Under the pieces are notes generated by a model. That model searched no databases, was not told the origin of the DNA, and worked only from the letters and a program-made list of their open reading frames with translations. A stretch of DNA of 64,000 nt, from assembly GCA_942159475.1 (NCBI GenBank), contig OW804096.1, positions 42,531,744 through 42,595,743 of the forward strand, read 5' to 3'. Numbering within the stretch: position 1 is the stretch's first letter; each line of letters starts with the position of its first letter. The position numbers and the translations under genes are program-made. This document shows positions 35,940 to 46,996 of the stretch, in pieces. This stretch comes from Sthenelais limicola (Eukaryota > Annelida > Polychaeta > Phyllodocida > Sigalionidae).

Positions 35940-38900
35940 TTAGCGTTCTTTTTCCGATGTTGGGACTATTTCCATACCTAAATCGGCCATACTTATTGCC
36001 ATCTTTCTTTGAAAATATCTTGGAATACTGGCGGTGCTCTATAGAACTAACACTTGCGGTGGCAGGGTAGGCTGTGACCATAGTAGCTTTAGAATATAGT
36101 GTGTAGTTCTAAAGCACCCTGCCCATAGACACTTTGAACCATTAGTTACTCTTCCATCCTTAGAGTTTAGCATTGAGATAGGTAGCAACATCATCGTATA
36201 CCTTATCTTGTGAAAATGATTCATGTCCATATAAATTAAGTAAAGAAATGGGTTTATAGAGGGATACCGCCGGATATTTCCCCAGAAAAGAAGATAAATG
36301 ACAATATACAAATTTGGGTGTATTTCTCAGTTTGTTCTTTCAAACAGTCCTTAAAGCAATTCCATTTTTAGTCCAAACAACATTGTTTTTAAAATTATTT
36401 CTTTATGTGTTTACAGTATCAATTAAACTAGAACGGAGACAAGGGTCGTGAGAAACCTGGGGGCGGGGGGTCTATAAGATGGTTTGTACTACTCTAGTAG
36501 AATAGAAAGACGGATGATCACGCCACCAATCACTCATTATTTTTCTATTTTTTCTAGATCTCTGTAAGAGTCTTACTTATGTATACGGTAAATGACAAAA
36601 ACTATGTTACTATCCTTGTGTTAAAATTAGTCAGTAGATAGATACTGAAGCCTTTTAATTGTCTGATTGTATGCACGGTCTATCTATGCAACTTATATTG
36701 GTGAAGATTAGATAGAAATCATGAAAACAATAATAAATATAACTGTATTTTTTCATCTTATAACTGAGGCATTATCAAATCTCATACTTATGGAAAATAA
36801 AAAGTCATATAAAAAATCAATCTGTATTATCAGCTAATATATTATATACGTTAAAAAAGCTATTCTGTCCCTGGAATTACATAACTTCCTGGGATAATTA
36901 TCATCAACTCCTTTAAAGCTGCAATTGTGGTGCCACGGAAGGGGCCCAATTTCCATATACTACTCACCTCTCTAGCTTAACCTCTATCTTATATATTTAT
37001 GTCCACTCTGAGAACTTTTGTAATGCGTGCGCATCCTGCATGCGCAAGACAAATGTTATATTATGTTGTATGTTATTCCACTAGGTGGGGCTACTTTCTA
37101 CTGCATATCCTATATACTTGAATACACCTTCTTTCTATGTCTTACCGTTTTATCTTGTGTCCCAGTGTATCACAGCTGACCGACTGTATAACTGCTAACT
37201 AGAGGGAGATGGGGGTGGGGCCCCCGTGACGACTCCTGAACCAGCTAAGGGGGGCGGGGGTACAACCACCTGCCGCACGCACCTCTGAAGATGACCACAC
37301 GAACTGGAACTTTTTAGCAAACCGGGAAAATACGGAGAAGAAAGTTGAAATCCGTCTTCCCCGCCGGAGCGGGGGAAATTGGCTCCCCCTTTTGATTTGA
37401 TTTTGGAAATATTTCATTCAGGTCAAATAGACATTTTTATACATAAAGTATAAGTATTCTCAGAATCGCCTGATTTTATACTATACATTTAAATCAAGAA
37501 CAACAATACATTTAATCAAATATTTACGTACTATGAGGTTCATCAAGTGCGAATCAATAATCATACATATAAACTAAAAATGATTACAGACCATTATACC
37601 GACATACTCAGTATATAGCTTGTCCTTTAAAATTTTCCTCTACTCGCGCCGTGCTCTCACACGCTAACCATTAATAATACAAAGTATATTCAAGAGAAAT
37701 TTCACATTATTTATTCAGACATTTGTCCAAAAAAGGAAAATATACATGAACACACACGACAAGAAAGTAAATCTCGTCAGTCTAGCTGCAGACCCCGAAA
37801 CCAACTAAGTTGAAGTTGAAGTCCTTAAACAGATTGTAAATATCAGACTTGTGTGCTCGTTCTGTGTATTCCCCTATTCTCCTCCTCCTCCCGATCCTAT
37901 CATCTTTCATATCATCTTTAATATCCATGTAAATCCCGCCCCCCCCTCAAACCATTTGAGTTGGGTCAGCATAATATTACGATATCAAAGCCAGCAAAGC
38001 ATTGCTATCAATACATTACTTTTGACTTGAGCTTACTTACTGAACTCTCACTTTACTGAAACACATATATATTCCCAGACATATGTGATCTGCCAGACAA
38101 ATATTTATTGCGACTGTGCTAGGCAAAAGATATAATATATTATATATACGAGAGGGGCGAAGACTTGTATTGCCTGGTATACGTTTCTGTCTCCATCCTG
38201 ACAGATGAGACTAGAGTCAATATAAATGTGTCTTCAGAAGAGTCATACCTTTGGAAGACTGTCACGTGCGTGGCTAGAAAACATTCCTCAGTGTACGAGA
38301 TTCATGACAACTGTGGTTAATCGTCAAAATGATTAATCAAAAAGCTTGACGATAAATCAAAACAGAAAAGGGCTTAGCTAGGTAATCAGAGAGATGTCCT
38401 AGAGCTACATGGATAATTAGTTGATGCAGTTAGCAGTTTATTAATAGCAGTTCATGTTATATGTTATTATTATCATTGTTAGTAGTAAACCTTTATTATT
38501 ACACATTATGCTTACAATAGCACTGTTCCCGGTCGAGTGGACAAAGACGTATTTACTACACGCCGAAATGTGTATCACCCACCTTTTGTATGGGCGGGAT
38601 GGTAATAGTGGCCATGCATTTCTTTGCAGGAGAATCAACGCGTGGAATCTGACAGTTCTTTACTTCCGGTTTATTTCATAAAAAATGGCCCGATCGTTTT
38701 TACTTATTACTCAGCTTCCACGGACTACATTTTTTAAATGAGTATAGATTCTGAAAGGGCGGAGTTGAATCTATGAGTTTTTTTTTAATTGTGTTAAAAT
38801 TAATTGCGAACTTATGACTTATGAGGTTTGTTTTCCACCGTATGTTCTCGGACTACTAAACAACTAAAATCATTTATATATTATATATAATGTTGTTGTG

Positions 38901-40185
38901 GTAGAAATATAATGGAGTACGTATAGGCCTATGGTGTAGGAGGATCGTCTTAATGAATGATAAAAATACTGGTAATATGCATGTATAATAAATGTTGGGA
39001 AGAATAGAGATTTTTGCATTAGACCATTGCTGGAAATCTTATCGGACGCTATATTCACTAAGATGAAAATATCTTCTTCATGTCCCGAGGCTTATCCGGG
39101 AGTTGATTAGCCGTGTAGGATTGTTCTCGTCTGGTAAGTGATACGCCTACTTCAGTGTGCGAACACTCAAGCAATGACAAAAAGGACAAATTGCTGATGA
39201 TGAGTTGTATGGAAAGGGCATCGAGAAGAACGGGAAAGTTGGAGCAAGAAAGTTCAAAGCAATCTAAAAGTGACTGATATCCATGCCAAGAACCATCAAA
39301 GGTGATATGCCGGTAAGTTGCTTGGTATAGCAAGCTTCCTCAAAGAATGATGTCTAAGTATGCCTTTTATTACTTCCGTTTTCATCAAATTGGTATTGAA
39401 AGGGAGATGCGCATGTCTTCCAATTAATCCGCGTCTGGGATGTGGGAATAGATTGAGTAGGTGAACTAGTCCTGGTTATACAAAAGTGAAAAAAAAACCA
39501 AAGAAAAAAACGTGGAAGTGAATTAATCTATGTAATTGTGTACTAGTCGAACAATATGTACCTAGACATTGAAAGGAATGACGAAGGAATAAGTCATACA
39601 CATTTTAATCCGGTGATTGTAACTTTAAGTAAAATGTGTACAGTAGAAAAACACAGCTAATACAGCCCCCATAGTTTTAAGACGTAGCATTGTATCACCA
39701 ATCATCTCTTTAGTAAATCGTCCCCCTGCCAAATATTAAGCTTTCTATCTTGATTACATGGGTGGCCATCCATGTAAAAAGCCATTCTTGAGGGATTTCC
39801 CTGCAGACCTCATGCATGTATAATACGAATAGGACTTAATCCTAAACAGGTTCAGGAAGCAATCAATCAGAACCAACTTGCAATCCTCTCCTCTTCTCCA
39901 GCTGCGTAAAGACATCGCTAAGAATTTCATTTCATAATGTGTTTTTATCAAATGTGGGTAATCGGACGTCGCCGTTTACAATGGTGCAAACGGCTTATCA
40001 AAGACTCATGGACCGAACCTGCATAGGATTAAGATGTATCTCTACGTCAGCCTCAGCGCCTCAAGGGATGGATTCCAATGTTATGCGCTAAGAAAGCGAT
40101 TGTTGATTGGATATCTCCTATAGTAAGATTGAAGAGTTTGCATCCACAGAGATTAATCGGAATCTGCAAGTGCCGAGAATTATGA
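35940..40185. other. Intronic DNA, no supported gene
   Basis: Contains a short G/C-rich patch at about 37200-37390 with G runs (GGGGGTGGGGCCCCC, GGGGGGCGGGGG) that could form quadruplexes on either strand. The rest is AT-rich with chance ORFs. Confidence 0.5.
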
Positions 40186-40680
40186 GGTTCTAATGTGAGG
40201 CTCCAGTCGCTTCAGTACAAAATTTTCCATAGGGCTATAACGTGTAATAGCTACTTAAAACAAATTCAAATTAAAGCATCAGATACATGTGATTACTGCA
40301 ATGACACCGACACAATTTGTCATTTCTTTTACCAATGTCCTAGAGTACTCGAATTATGGGCCAAATTGGGAGAAAAAGTTAAAAATGAGGGTCTTCAACC
40401 ACGAAGCCCCTAATATGTTGCGAAATTTCCCAAGCATGTCTGTTGCAATATTAGGTACAGACAGTTCAGACATGGCTGTCAAATTTGTGAACTTGAAATT
40501 TTGTTGTGTACAAGGGGCTTTATAAACAAAAGGCGTCTGTTCCATGATACTGTTTTAACTTTTAGCATATTGCACAATGAAATAAAAAGAAAATTCGCCA
40601 CATTACAAAAAGCTGGCACCAGTAATCTTCAAAACTATCAAAGATATAGGGAGTGGAAAAAGTACATTGATAAATGGTAG
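40186..40680 (+). pseudogene. LINE ORF2 C-terminal fragment with cysteine/histidine zinc motif, frameshifted
   Basis: The first frame (to 40413) gives LQSLQYKIFHRAI and then a CDYC...CHFFYQC zinc-binding pattern followed by RVLELWAKL, the standard arrangement just before the end of L1-clade ORF2 proteins. The frame then shifts by one base around the 40380s (NMLRNFPSMSVAILGTD, MAVKFVNLKF) and shifts back around 40500. The last part reads NKRRLFHDTVLTFSILHNEI and ends in YREWKKYIDKW and TAG at 40678. That tail (KYxIxxxR, Y-R-E-W) is also typical of LINE ORF2 ends. At least two frameshifts make it non-functional. Confidence 0.8.
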
Positions 40681-41311
40681 CAAGCTCTGGGCGCGCCTAT
40701 TCCAGCTGAAACGCAATATGACCCCCCCCCCCTCAGCTTGCGGGCAAACTCATACAAGCACCCCGGTCAATCTACCTTCTCCTACCACGCTCTAGTGTGG
40801 GAAAAGTTTTTCAACCCTTTAAAATATTATGAAGGGTATGTTCTGTTTTCTTCTGCTTTATCCAGAAGCATATGTATATGGGGTTGAAATTAAAGGTATA
40901 GATAAATTATCAAAATGTTTCTTGGAGGAATATATACTCCTATTGTGAAAGGTGTACAAGCGAATATTCTGCCTTTTTCGGTAAGGCCCTATGCTTGTTT
41001 TGCTGTAGTTGCTTTGTGTATTTATGTTAACACTTTAAAACCTGTCCAAGCGGACAAAGATAGGTTCTCTTTTAAGTCATGGGGACAGTTTTTCCATTCT
41101 CTCGTAAATAGCAACTTGAATTATTTTCACATATTTTACCATTATTTGAAGTTGATTGAAAAAGGTTTTTCATCATGATGAGGTCCCCTTTATGTGGACC
41201 AAAAGGGCTTTTGTATTCACAAAGTGTTTATCGCCATGGGCAGTGTGGATTTGTTGAGAGATTGAATAAAGTTTGCTAAAAAAAATAAAATAAAACAAAA
41301 TATAAAAAATA
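40186..41311 (+). mobile_element. 5'-truncated L1-like LINE, 3' end with poly(A)
   Basis: Contains the C-terminal end of a LINE ORF2 (40186-40680), a 3' UTR of about 600 bp, AATAAA at 41265-41270 and an A-rich tail from 41278. The extreme 5' truncation and A-tail are typical of LINE insertions. The 5' limit is set where homology-like coding starts and is approximate. It is antisense to the receptor gene. Confidence 0.75.
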
Positions 41312-42822
41312 GAAGAACCCGCAAATGGCGCAAATGACATCCCATTTTATGTATGTATATATATATATGTCCTCCGAACAATTCTTTTGACGAAGTCTGA
41401 GTAAAATATGTCTCAATATTAGATCTATATTCTTGCAGCCCAAACCATTTTTAGACAGGACAAGGATATGTCTTTGTTTCCTCATGCACGTTTCCATGGT
41501 CAGTAGACATACACATTCCACTAATCTCATATTAATTTTAAACATTTATTTCGAGGGAGATGGTTTGCGTGTGTATGGGAAAATTATAGTCGTGTTATCA
41601 GACAGGATGAAGGATATTTCTCCGTATATTTACATGCCAGGGTAACCACTTGGGATGAAAAAAAAAAGAGTTATATCCTTTCACTCCCCATGTAAACAGG
41701 AACCTGAGTCTACATAGCGCATATTAATCAGTGACTTGGTGTCACAGCCACTCTGTTATGTATTGGCAAAGGGTGTAGGCACAACTATGACTAGACGGCT
41801 TTATAGCTGGGCAGTTAGATAGACAATAGACATTATTGAAAATAGTATCTGGTATACAGAACATGTATAGGATAAATGTCAACTTTTCCCTCATATATAT
41901 TCCCAGGGATGACAAACGAAATAATAAACATTCTCATATGTGATTGATAAGGTTCGTATACCTTGTAGCAATAGGAATATCGATGGTGTTTATCAATATG
42001 CAATATCTTTCAGGTCGATTTAGGAGTGGAGTAAGCCTATATGATTATAAATACGATGCCATATATATCGGGCCCATAGGGAAAAGTCATTTTTACCCCA
42101 TGAAAGATGTACAGTTGCAACCAGGGTAGGATATCAAATATTTACAGTAAACTGCACATACAACTGTGTAAATAGTTGTGTGACCCATGTGTTCCAGAAA
42201 GAAAATGTCTCCGGCGTATAGGCCCTCCTGACACCTGTCACGATGAAATTATTCTAATCACAACTCTATGGTTCTTAATTTCCTGCTCTTCATATTCAAG
42301 GCATATAATGTGTGTACTTTCATATATATGCAGAATCCACAGTCACAACCTATATCGAACTTGATGCCTAAACATGGAACATTTCTCGAAAAGTCAGCGC
42401 GTGCACGGTTCATGCGAAAAAGTGAAATATAAAAAGGCATTGATTTCTTTTGTTCACAGGTTGAGCTTTGTTGCCATAGAAGTATTTGCATTGGCTGCTA
42501 AAAAACAGACAGCTTTGAGACACAATGATAATTTCCAGAAAGGACCGTGTTAAAAAGGGGTTAAAACGAAGGGCATTATTGGGACAAGTTTGATGGAAAG
42601 AAAAAATAATTCATTGTTTGGATTCTTGAAAGGCCTGGGAAAGGTCCCGTGTTAATTATGAATTGTTAATTGAGGGGAAAGAGACTAACTGTGGACTTAA
42701 TGACCTCAAAACAAGCACCTATTTGCCATAATATTTGCACCAGCATTGACATTGCTTGCAAAAGCGGCTAACACATTTATCACCACTTTGGTGTTGTAGA
42801 AAGTGTAGAATAAAGTCGCTAA
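41312..42822. other. Intronic DNA between two LINEs, no supported gene
   Basis: AT-rich, with a short TATATA run near 41350 and chance ORFs only. The true 5' end of the following LINE may extend into this stretch. Confidence 0.5.
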
Positions 42823-43192
42823 TTGGTACAGTGCTTCCCCAATGTCATTTCCACAAGGGACCTTACCTTACGTATTATAGCCAGGACACGTTCTAGGAAA
42901 AAACAACATGACATTGATGAACGAGCGGATGGACATGATTCATCATCAATTCCCATCACCCCCATTGACGTGAAGGGCTTCAACCAAGACCTTCAAGGCC
43001 TACCTGTCGTGGGGCATTTTCTGTTGGGCACCCATAATTGTTGCGATGATTTAAGATGTTCCCCTGTCCCCCATGAACTCGATATGGCGGCAGTGCACTA
43101 GCAAGCGAACGGATCGAGCTCCCGACTTTATTTGGATTATTAGTAGCAGATCGTGTCAAATTCACTATTTAACGTACCCAACATATACAGGA

Positions 43193-44962
43193 ATGAGCCA
43201 AACACATTCAAGGAATCTAAGATCTAGCATTGACTTTAGTTCAAAGAACTTATTTAGCAAATCCGATATTGATAGTATGGCCCAACTGGGTCGTACGCAA
43301 ATACCCACAGGAATCAGTATGGACCAGTGCCAGCAGTATGTGATACTCCCAAGAGAATATTCCAATACACAAATGGGAATTAATATGAACTCTCAACCCA
43401 ATGTACAATTAGCCCCAGCAAACACCCAACAATCGATGATTGCAACAAATATTGGAGATAGATCTGCGATTCCATCGAACACCGAAGGACAAGTCTATGT
43501 TCCCCCTCAATCCGCAATGGCGAGCTATAGGCAGGTAGCTGTCCCACAGCATCAAGAAACACAAGGAAATCAGATAAGTCAATACTCGCATTCTCAATAT
43601 CCTGATATTCCCCATGATTTTATGGTAAAGTTTATTGCCCGAGAAAAAAAGATCGATGAACTATTATCTGGTATGGCAAGAATTCAGGGCTCAATTGAAA
43701 ACTATGGTAATATCGCTCTCACAAACCAATCCGACATTGGCACGCTGAACAGAAATACGCAAGGTTTGCAAGAAAGTGTAGGCCAGTTAAACGACAATAT
43801 GAAGGGTGTCGTAGCAAACCAGGTGAAATTAGACCAATCTAACTCTGACATTAACAAAAGCATGCAAAATCTTCAAGCTACAATCACCGATCTATCCCTC
43901 AAAATTGAATTAAATTCCAATACCCTGGCCGCAATCAATAATAGTACGAATATTCCCCAAGTAAACATACAGCAAAACACAACACAAGCAGCCACGCCCA
44001 CCCCTACAGTCAACACGGCAATAAGGGAAAATCCCAGGGAAAAAAATGTAATTCTAAAGGGAGTTGAAGAAAACGACGGCGAAAACTTGGAAAATATTGT
44101 CAAAGATTTGCTTGGACATATTGATTTCAAGTCAACCTTCTCAAACGTAGAAAGGCTAGGGATTAAGCGCGAAAGCCCCGATAATCCATACCACCGCCCC
44201 ATAAAAGTCACACTCCTTTCAGTCCGCAACAAAATAGAGCTATTTAGAGGCATGAACAAACACAAACAGAAGCCTCAATTAGCTGGGATATGGGCCCAGG
44301 GCGACAACACTGAGGAGGAACAGTTACATATGGGTGAGGCGAGATCTATAGCCTTTGCAGCCAGAGCCTTACATGGACTTGAATCCAGACCTAAAGGCAT
44401 TGATGTGTACATTGCAGGTGTAACTTATACCAGAGCTGACTTCGATAAATTGCCTAAGGGATTAGACAAGACTACTGTCTCCACCTTCTCAACACCTGAC
44501 GGGACAGCCTTTCAAGGGCATATGAGCCCTCTGTCCAACCTATTTAGCTGCCCAGTAGAATTAGACGGAATTGAGGCCCAGTCTGTAGAGCAATTATATC
44601 ATGTAAAAAAAGCAGTCGAATGCAACGCGACCCCAGAGCTCATAGAGAGACTGAAATCTATTAGGAATCCCTATACTGTAAAAAGAGTAGCCAAACAGAT
44701 CAAAACGAACCAGGATTGGGATAGAAAATCGAACGATATACTCTATGAGTGTATGAAGGGAAAATTTGCACAAAATCCCACACTGAAAGATTTTCTACTG
44801 CGAGACGACAAAAAGTACTTTTATGAAGCGACCCACGACCCCATATACGGCTGCGGGAGATACCTATCCGACTGCACGCTACTGACACATGACCAAGTCG
44901 ACGCAAACTGTAATCTCTGTGGACAGTTTCTTGAAAGACTAAAGAGAGAGCTTGTCAGCTGA
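43193..44962 (+). CDS. LINE ORF1 protein with C-terminal NADAR (YbiA-like) domain
   Basis: The open frame begins at 43073; I prefer the ATG at 43193 (MSQTHSRNL) because the first 40 codons look like leader. Numbering from 43073: a Gln/Asn/Ser-rich N-terminus up to 185; coiled coil about 185-290; an RRM-like ORF1 core about 323-400 (EKNVILKGVEEN ... VERLGIKR ... RPIKVTLLSVRNKIELFRG); an ORF1 C-terminal domain about 401-466 ending YTRADFDKLPKGL, typical of invertebrate LINE ORF1. A NADAR domain follows at about 474-597: GHMSPLSNLFSCPVELDG, VEQLYHVKKA with Glu506, Gln507 and Lys512/513, Trp549, KGKFAQNPTLKDFLL, and YEATHDPIYGCG in place of the usual WGxG. NADAR proteins cleave N-glycosidic bonds, including those linking ADP-ribose to guanine bases and in riboflavin intermediates. 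A role here in removing ADP-ribose from element nucleic acid is inference. Confidence 0.88.
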   Translation: MSQTHSRNLRSSIDFSSKNLFSKSDIDSMAQLGRTQIPTGISMDQCQQYVILPREYSNTQMGINMNSQPNVQLAPANTQQSMIATNIGDRSAIPSNTEGQVYVPPQSAMASYRQVAVPQHQETQGNQISQYSHSQYPDIPHDFMVKFIAREKKIDELLSGMARIQGSIENYGNIALTNQSDIGTLNRNTQGLQESVGQLNDNMKGVVANQVKLDQSNSDINKSMQNLQATITDLSLKIELNSNTLAAINNSTNIPQVNIQQNTTQAATPTPTVNTAIRENPREKNVILKGVEENDGENLENIVKDLLGHIDFKSTFSNVERLGIKRESPDNPYHRPIKVTLLSVRNKIELFRGMNKHKQKPQLAGIWAQGDNTEEEQLHMGEARSIAFAARALHGLESRPKGIDVYIAGVTYTRADFDKLPKGLDKTTVSTFSTPDGTAFQGHMSPLSNLFSCPVELDGIEAQSVEQLYHVKKAVECNATPELIERLKSIRNPYTVKRVAKQIKTNQDWDRKSNDILYECMKGKFAQNPTLKDFLLRDDKKYFYEATHDPIYGCGRYLSDCTLLTHDQVDANCNLCGQFLERLKRELVS

Positions 44963-44987
44963 ACATTTGATCCCTCCTAAAAGATAA

Positions 44988-45941
44988 GTGTCACTACATA
45001 TTATATTACATCTATCTTATCCGACTTTCCCCCTCCTTCTCAACTCCTTCCAACTCAATGATAAGAATAGAGCCAGAGCTGCGGCCATAAAATCAAAGAC
45101 CAAAGCTGACTGGGATGAAGCTAAGAGACTTAGAAAAATTGCAAACCTAAACATGAAACACGCAAAGAGAGATTTTATTATATCGGAATTAAATAACCAC
45201 AACCACGATCAAAAGAAGTTTTGGGAAACCATAAATATTATTACCCCTAGTAAGAGGAAAACTGGCATTATCAGCCTAGTGAACTCCGATGATAACATAA
45301 TACCACCAAATGAATTACCCCACTATCTGAATCATTACTTTGTTAATATAGCTAAAGACCTCACCAAAAACCAAAACCCACACTGGAGGCCAAACACCCC
45401 TCCCCTTCTCAGCCAAATTGATACTGTGCAGACTAACACCCAAGAAGTTGAGAAACTAGTAAGAAAAATTGATACCAATAAATCATCATCTATTAAACAC
45501 ATGCCAAATAAGGTTCTAAAATGTGCACTACTCACACTTGTTCGAGAATTTACCCACTGCCTAAATCTATCTTTCTCCACCTCTACTATACCTGAATCAT
45601 GGAAAACAGCTGAAATCATCCCTCTATTTAAAGGAGGAGATCCCAGCAGAGTAAACAACTATCGCCCAATATCCCTTCTCCCCACCCCTAGTAAAATAAT
45701 GGAAAGAATCATCCACAATAGAATAGCAAATTACGCTACCCCAAATAGAAACACTAGAAATTTCGATGCGCCCAGGCTGAAAGTACCTCGTGTTAAAACT
45801 AACCTTGCCCAGAACTCAGTAACCATCAAAACCGCAAATGCTTGGAATGAGTTAACTGCTAGACAGAGAAACATTGGTACCATGGAGGCTTTTAAGTCAA
45901 ATCAAAAAATATGGCTAAATACCCTATATATACAATTGTAA
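44988..45941 (+). pseudogene. LINE ORF2 remnant lacking endonuclease and RT catalytic core, still in frame
   Basis: 317 codons. Residues 22-85 match the linker between endonuclease and RT (AKRLRKIANLNMKHAKRDFI, QKKFWETINIITPS). Residues 90-246 are the RT entry region with DTNKSSSIKHMPNKVLK and PESWKTAEIIPLFKGGDPSR, then NNYRPISLLPTPSKIMERII. At about residue 250 (near 45735) the sequence jumps to the ORF2 C-terminus (RNTRNFDAPRLKVPRVKTNL, NAWNELTARQRN, MEAFKSNQKIWL). The A-to-E RT motifs with the YADD box are therefore absent, and no endonuclease precedes it. Both deletions keep the frame. The product could at most be a truncated RT-like peptide. Confidence 0.85.
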
Positions 45942-46232
45942 TCCTACACAAACCACAGCTATCCTTTTCGCCCAACTATTCCACCAGCCGCCCATAGACC
46001 TCAGTGCTGTTTGAGTTGAACACATGCTCGCTCTGACGTCCGCGCTTTTGTCTATATCATACTGAATTGATAATTGAAAACTTGGAGCCCTTGTTACTCC
46101 TTTAAACGATCCTGACTATCCGACCAGCTAATTTAAACTACAACTGGATATTTAGAACTCAGATAACTGTCTTCTCTTGTTCTATACCTCTCCAATCTTT
46201 CATATTGACTTTTAATAGAAAAAAAAACACAG

Positions 46233-46352
46233 CTAACACTCCATCACTAATGATCAGAGTGGCAAAGCTAATTTATCTTATTTATCTGCTAAAAACATAC
46301 ATTAATTTCAATGACCACTAACACTCCATCGTTAATGATCTGAGTGGCAAAG
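46233..46352 (+). repeat. Duplicated motif in LINE 3' UTR
   Basis: CTAACACTCCATCACTAATG, then ATCAGAGTGGCAAAG (46233-46267) recurs with three changes at 46318-46352. CACTC and GAGTG can pair within each copy, so each may form a short stem, possibly part of the RT recognition region. Confidence 0.7.
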
Positions 46353-46444
46353 TGCAAACCTTCATATCAAAATCAAAACTATGTATATACTGTAAAAAAA
46401 GCTCCATCTATGTACACCTTCCCTGCTCAGTCTCTGTATATAAG

Positions 46445-46520
46445 ACTGGGGCAGGCGAAAAACCCCGTTAGGGGACCTTCGACTCCCAGTATAAATAAAA
46501 TCTTTAAAAAAAAAAAAAAA
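46445..46520 (+). terminator. LINE 3' end: stem-loop, poly(A) signal and A15 tail
   Basis: ACTGGG (46445-46450) pairs with CCCAGT (46485-46490). Inside, CCCC-GTTA-GGGG forms a second stem. AATAAA is at 46494-46499 and 15 A follow at 46506-46520. Terminal hairpins of this kind are the usual template-recognition element of LINE reverse transcriptases. Confidence 0.75.
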
Positions 46521-46996
46521 CATGGTTGTGTGCGAGTAAATGACCTTATAAATGGCCTGACTAATCCGGTTTATGAAGTTGAAATAAGAGGCCGAGGTAT
46601 AATGTCGTGTTGATATACAAATTGGTAGTAAATAAAGAAGTAAGAATACAGAAACAATATCATTACAGCTGTGCAAAGAGTCTCTCTGGTGTTAAAACAT
46701 TCTAAACACAATGTGTGTAAAGCACGTAAGAACACAATGTGCATATATTATGTCATAATATAATTATATAGTACGTAAGAAAAGAGGAGCTGCCGCTGCG
46801 TACACCTATACGAGATTGTGAGTAGTATAGGTAAAGTGGACTTTGAGTAAGGTAAAACTGTTTATGATGTGCGTGTGGTCATGGTAACTACTTTGGTTAT
46901 CCTTCTCTATTTTCTTATCAAATAAAATAATTATTTGCCTGAGCTATATTAAATCGAAGAAAGACTTTCATGACCTTGACCTTTGTAGGGACACCA

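Larger units (their letters stand above)
42823..46520 (+). mobile_element. Non-LTR retrotransposon with NADAR-bearing ORF1 and internally deleted ORF2
   Basis: Order: 5' region with a short upstream ORF (42823-43101), ORF1 (629 codons open, likely start 43193), a 25-bp gap, a 317-codon remnant of ORF2, a 3' UTR with two copies of a CTAACACTCC motif, a terminal hairpin, AATAAA and A15. Having both ORFs open while endonuclease and RT core are missing makes it a non-autonomous half-LINE. Clade assignment (CR1/Rex/L2-like) rests on the ORF1 layout and ORF2 tail and is tentative. The 5' limit and target duplication were not resolved. Confidence 0.85.

Noticed and set aside
41278..41311. A-rich stretch as an independent microsatellite
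   Set aside because: It directly follows AATAAA at the end of an L1-like LINE, so it is better explained as the element's tail.
42823..43101. 92-codon ORF upstream of LINE ORF1 as a separate gene
   Set aside because: It overlaps ORF1, has no recognisable motif and sits where the LINE 5' UTR is expected.
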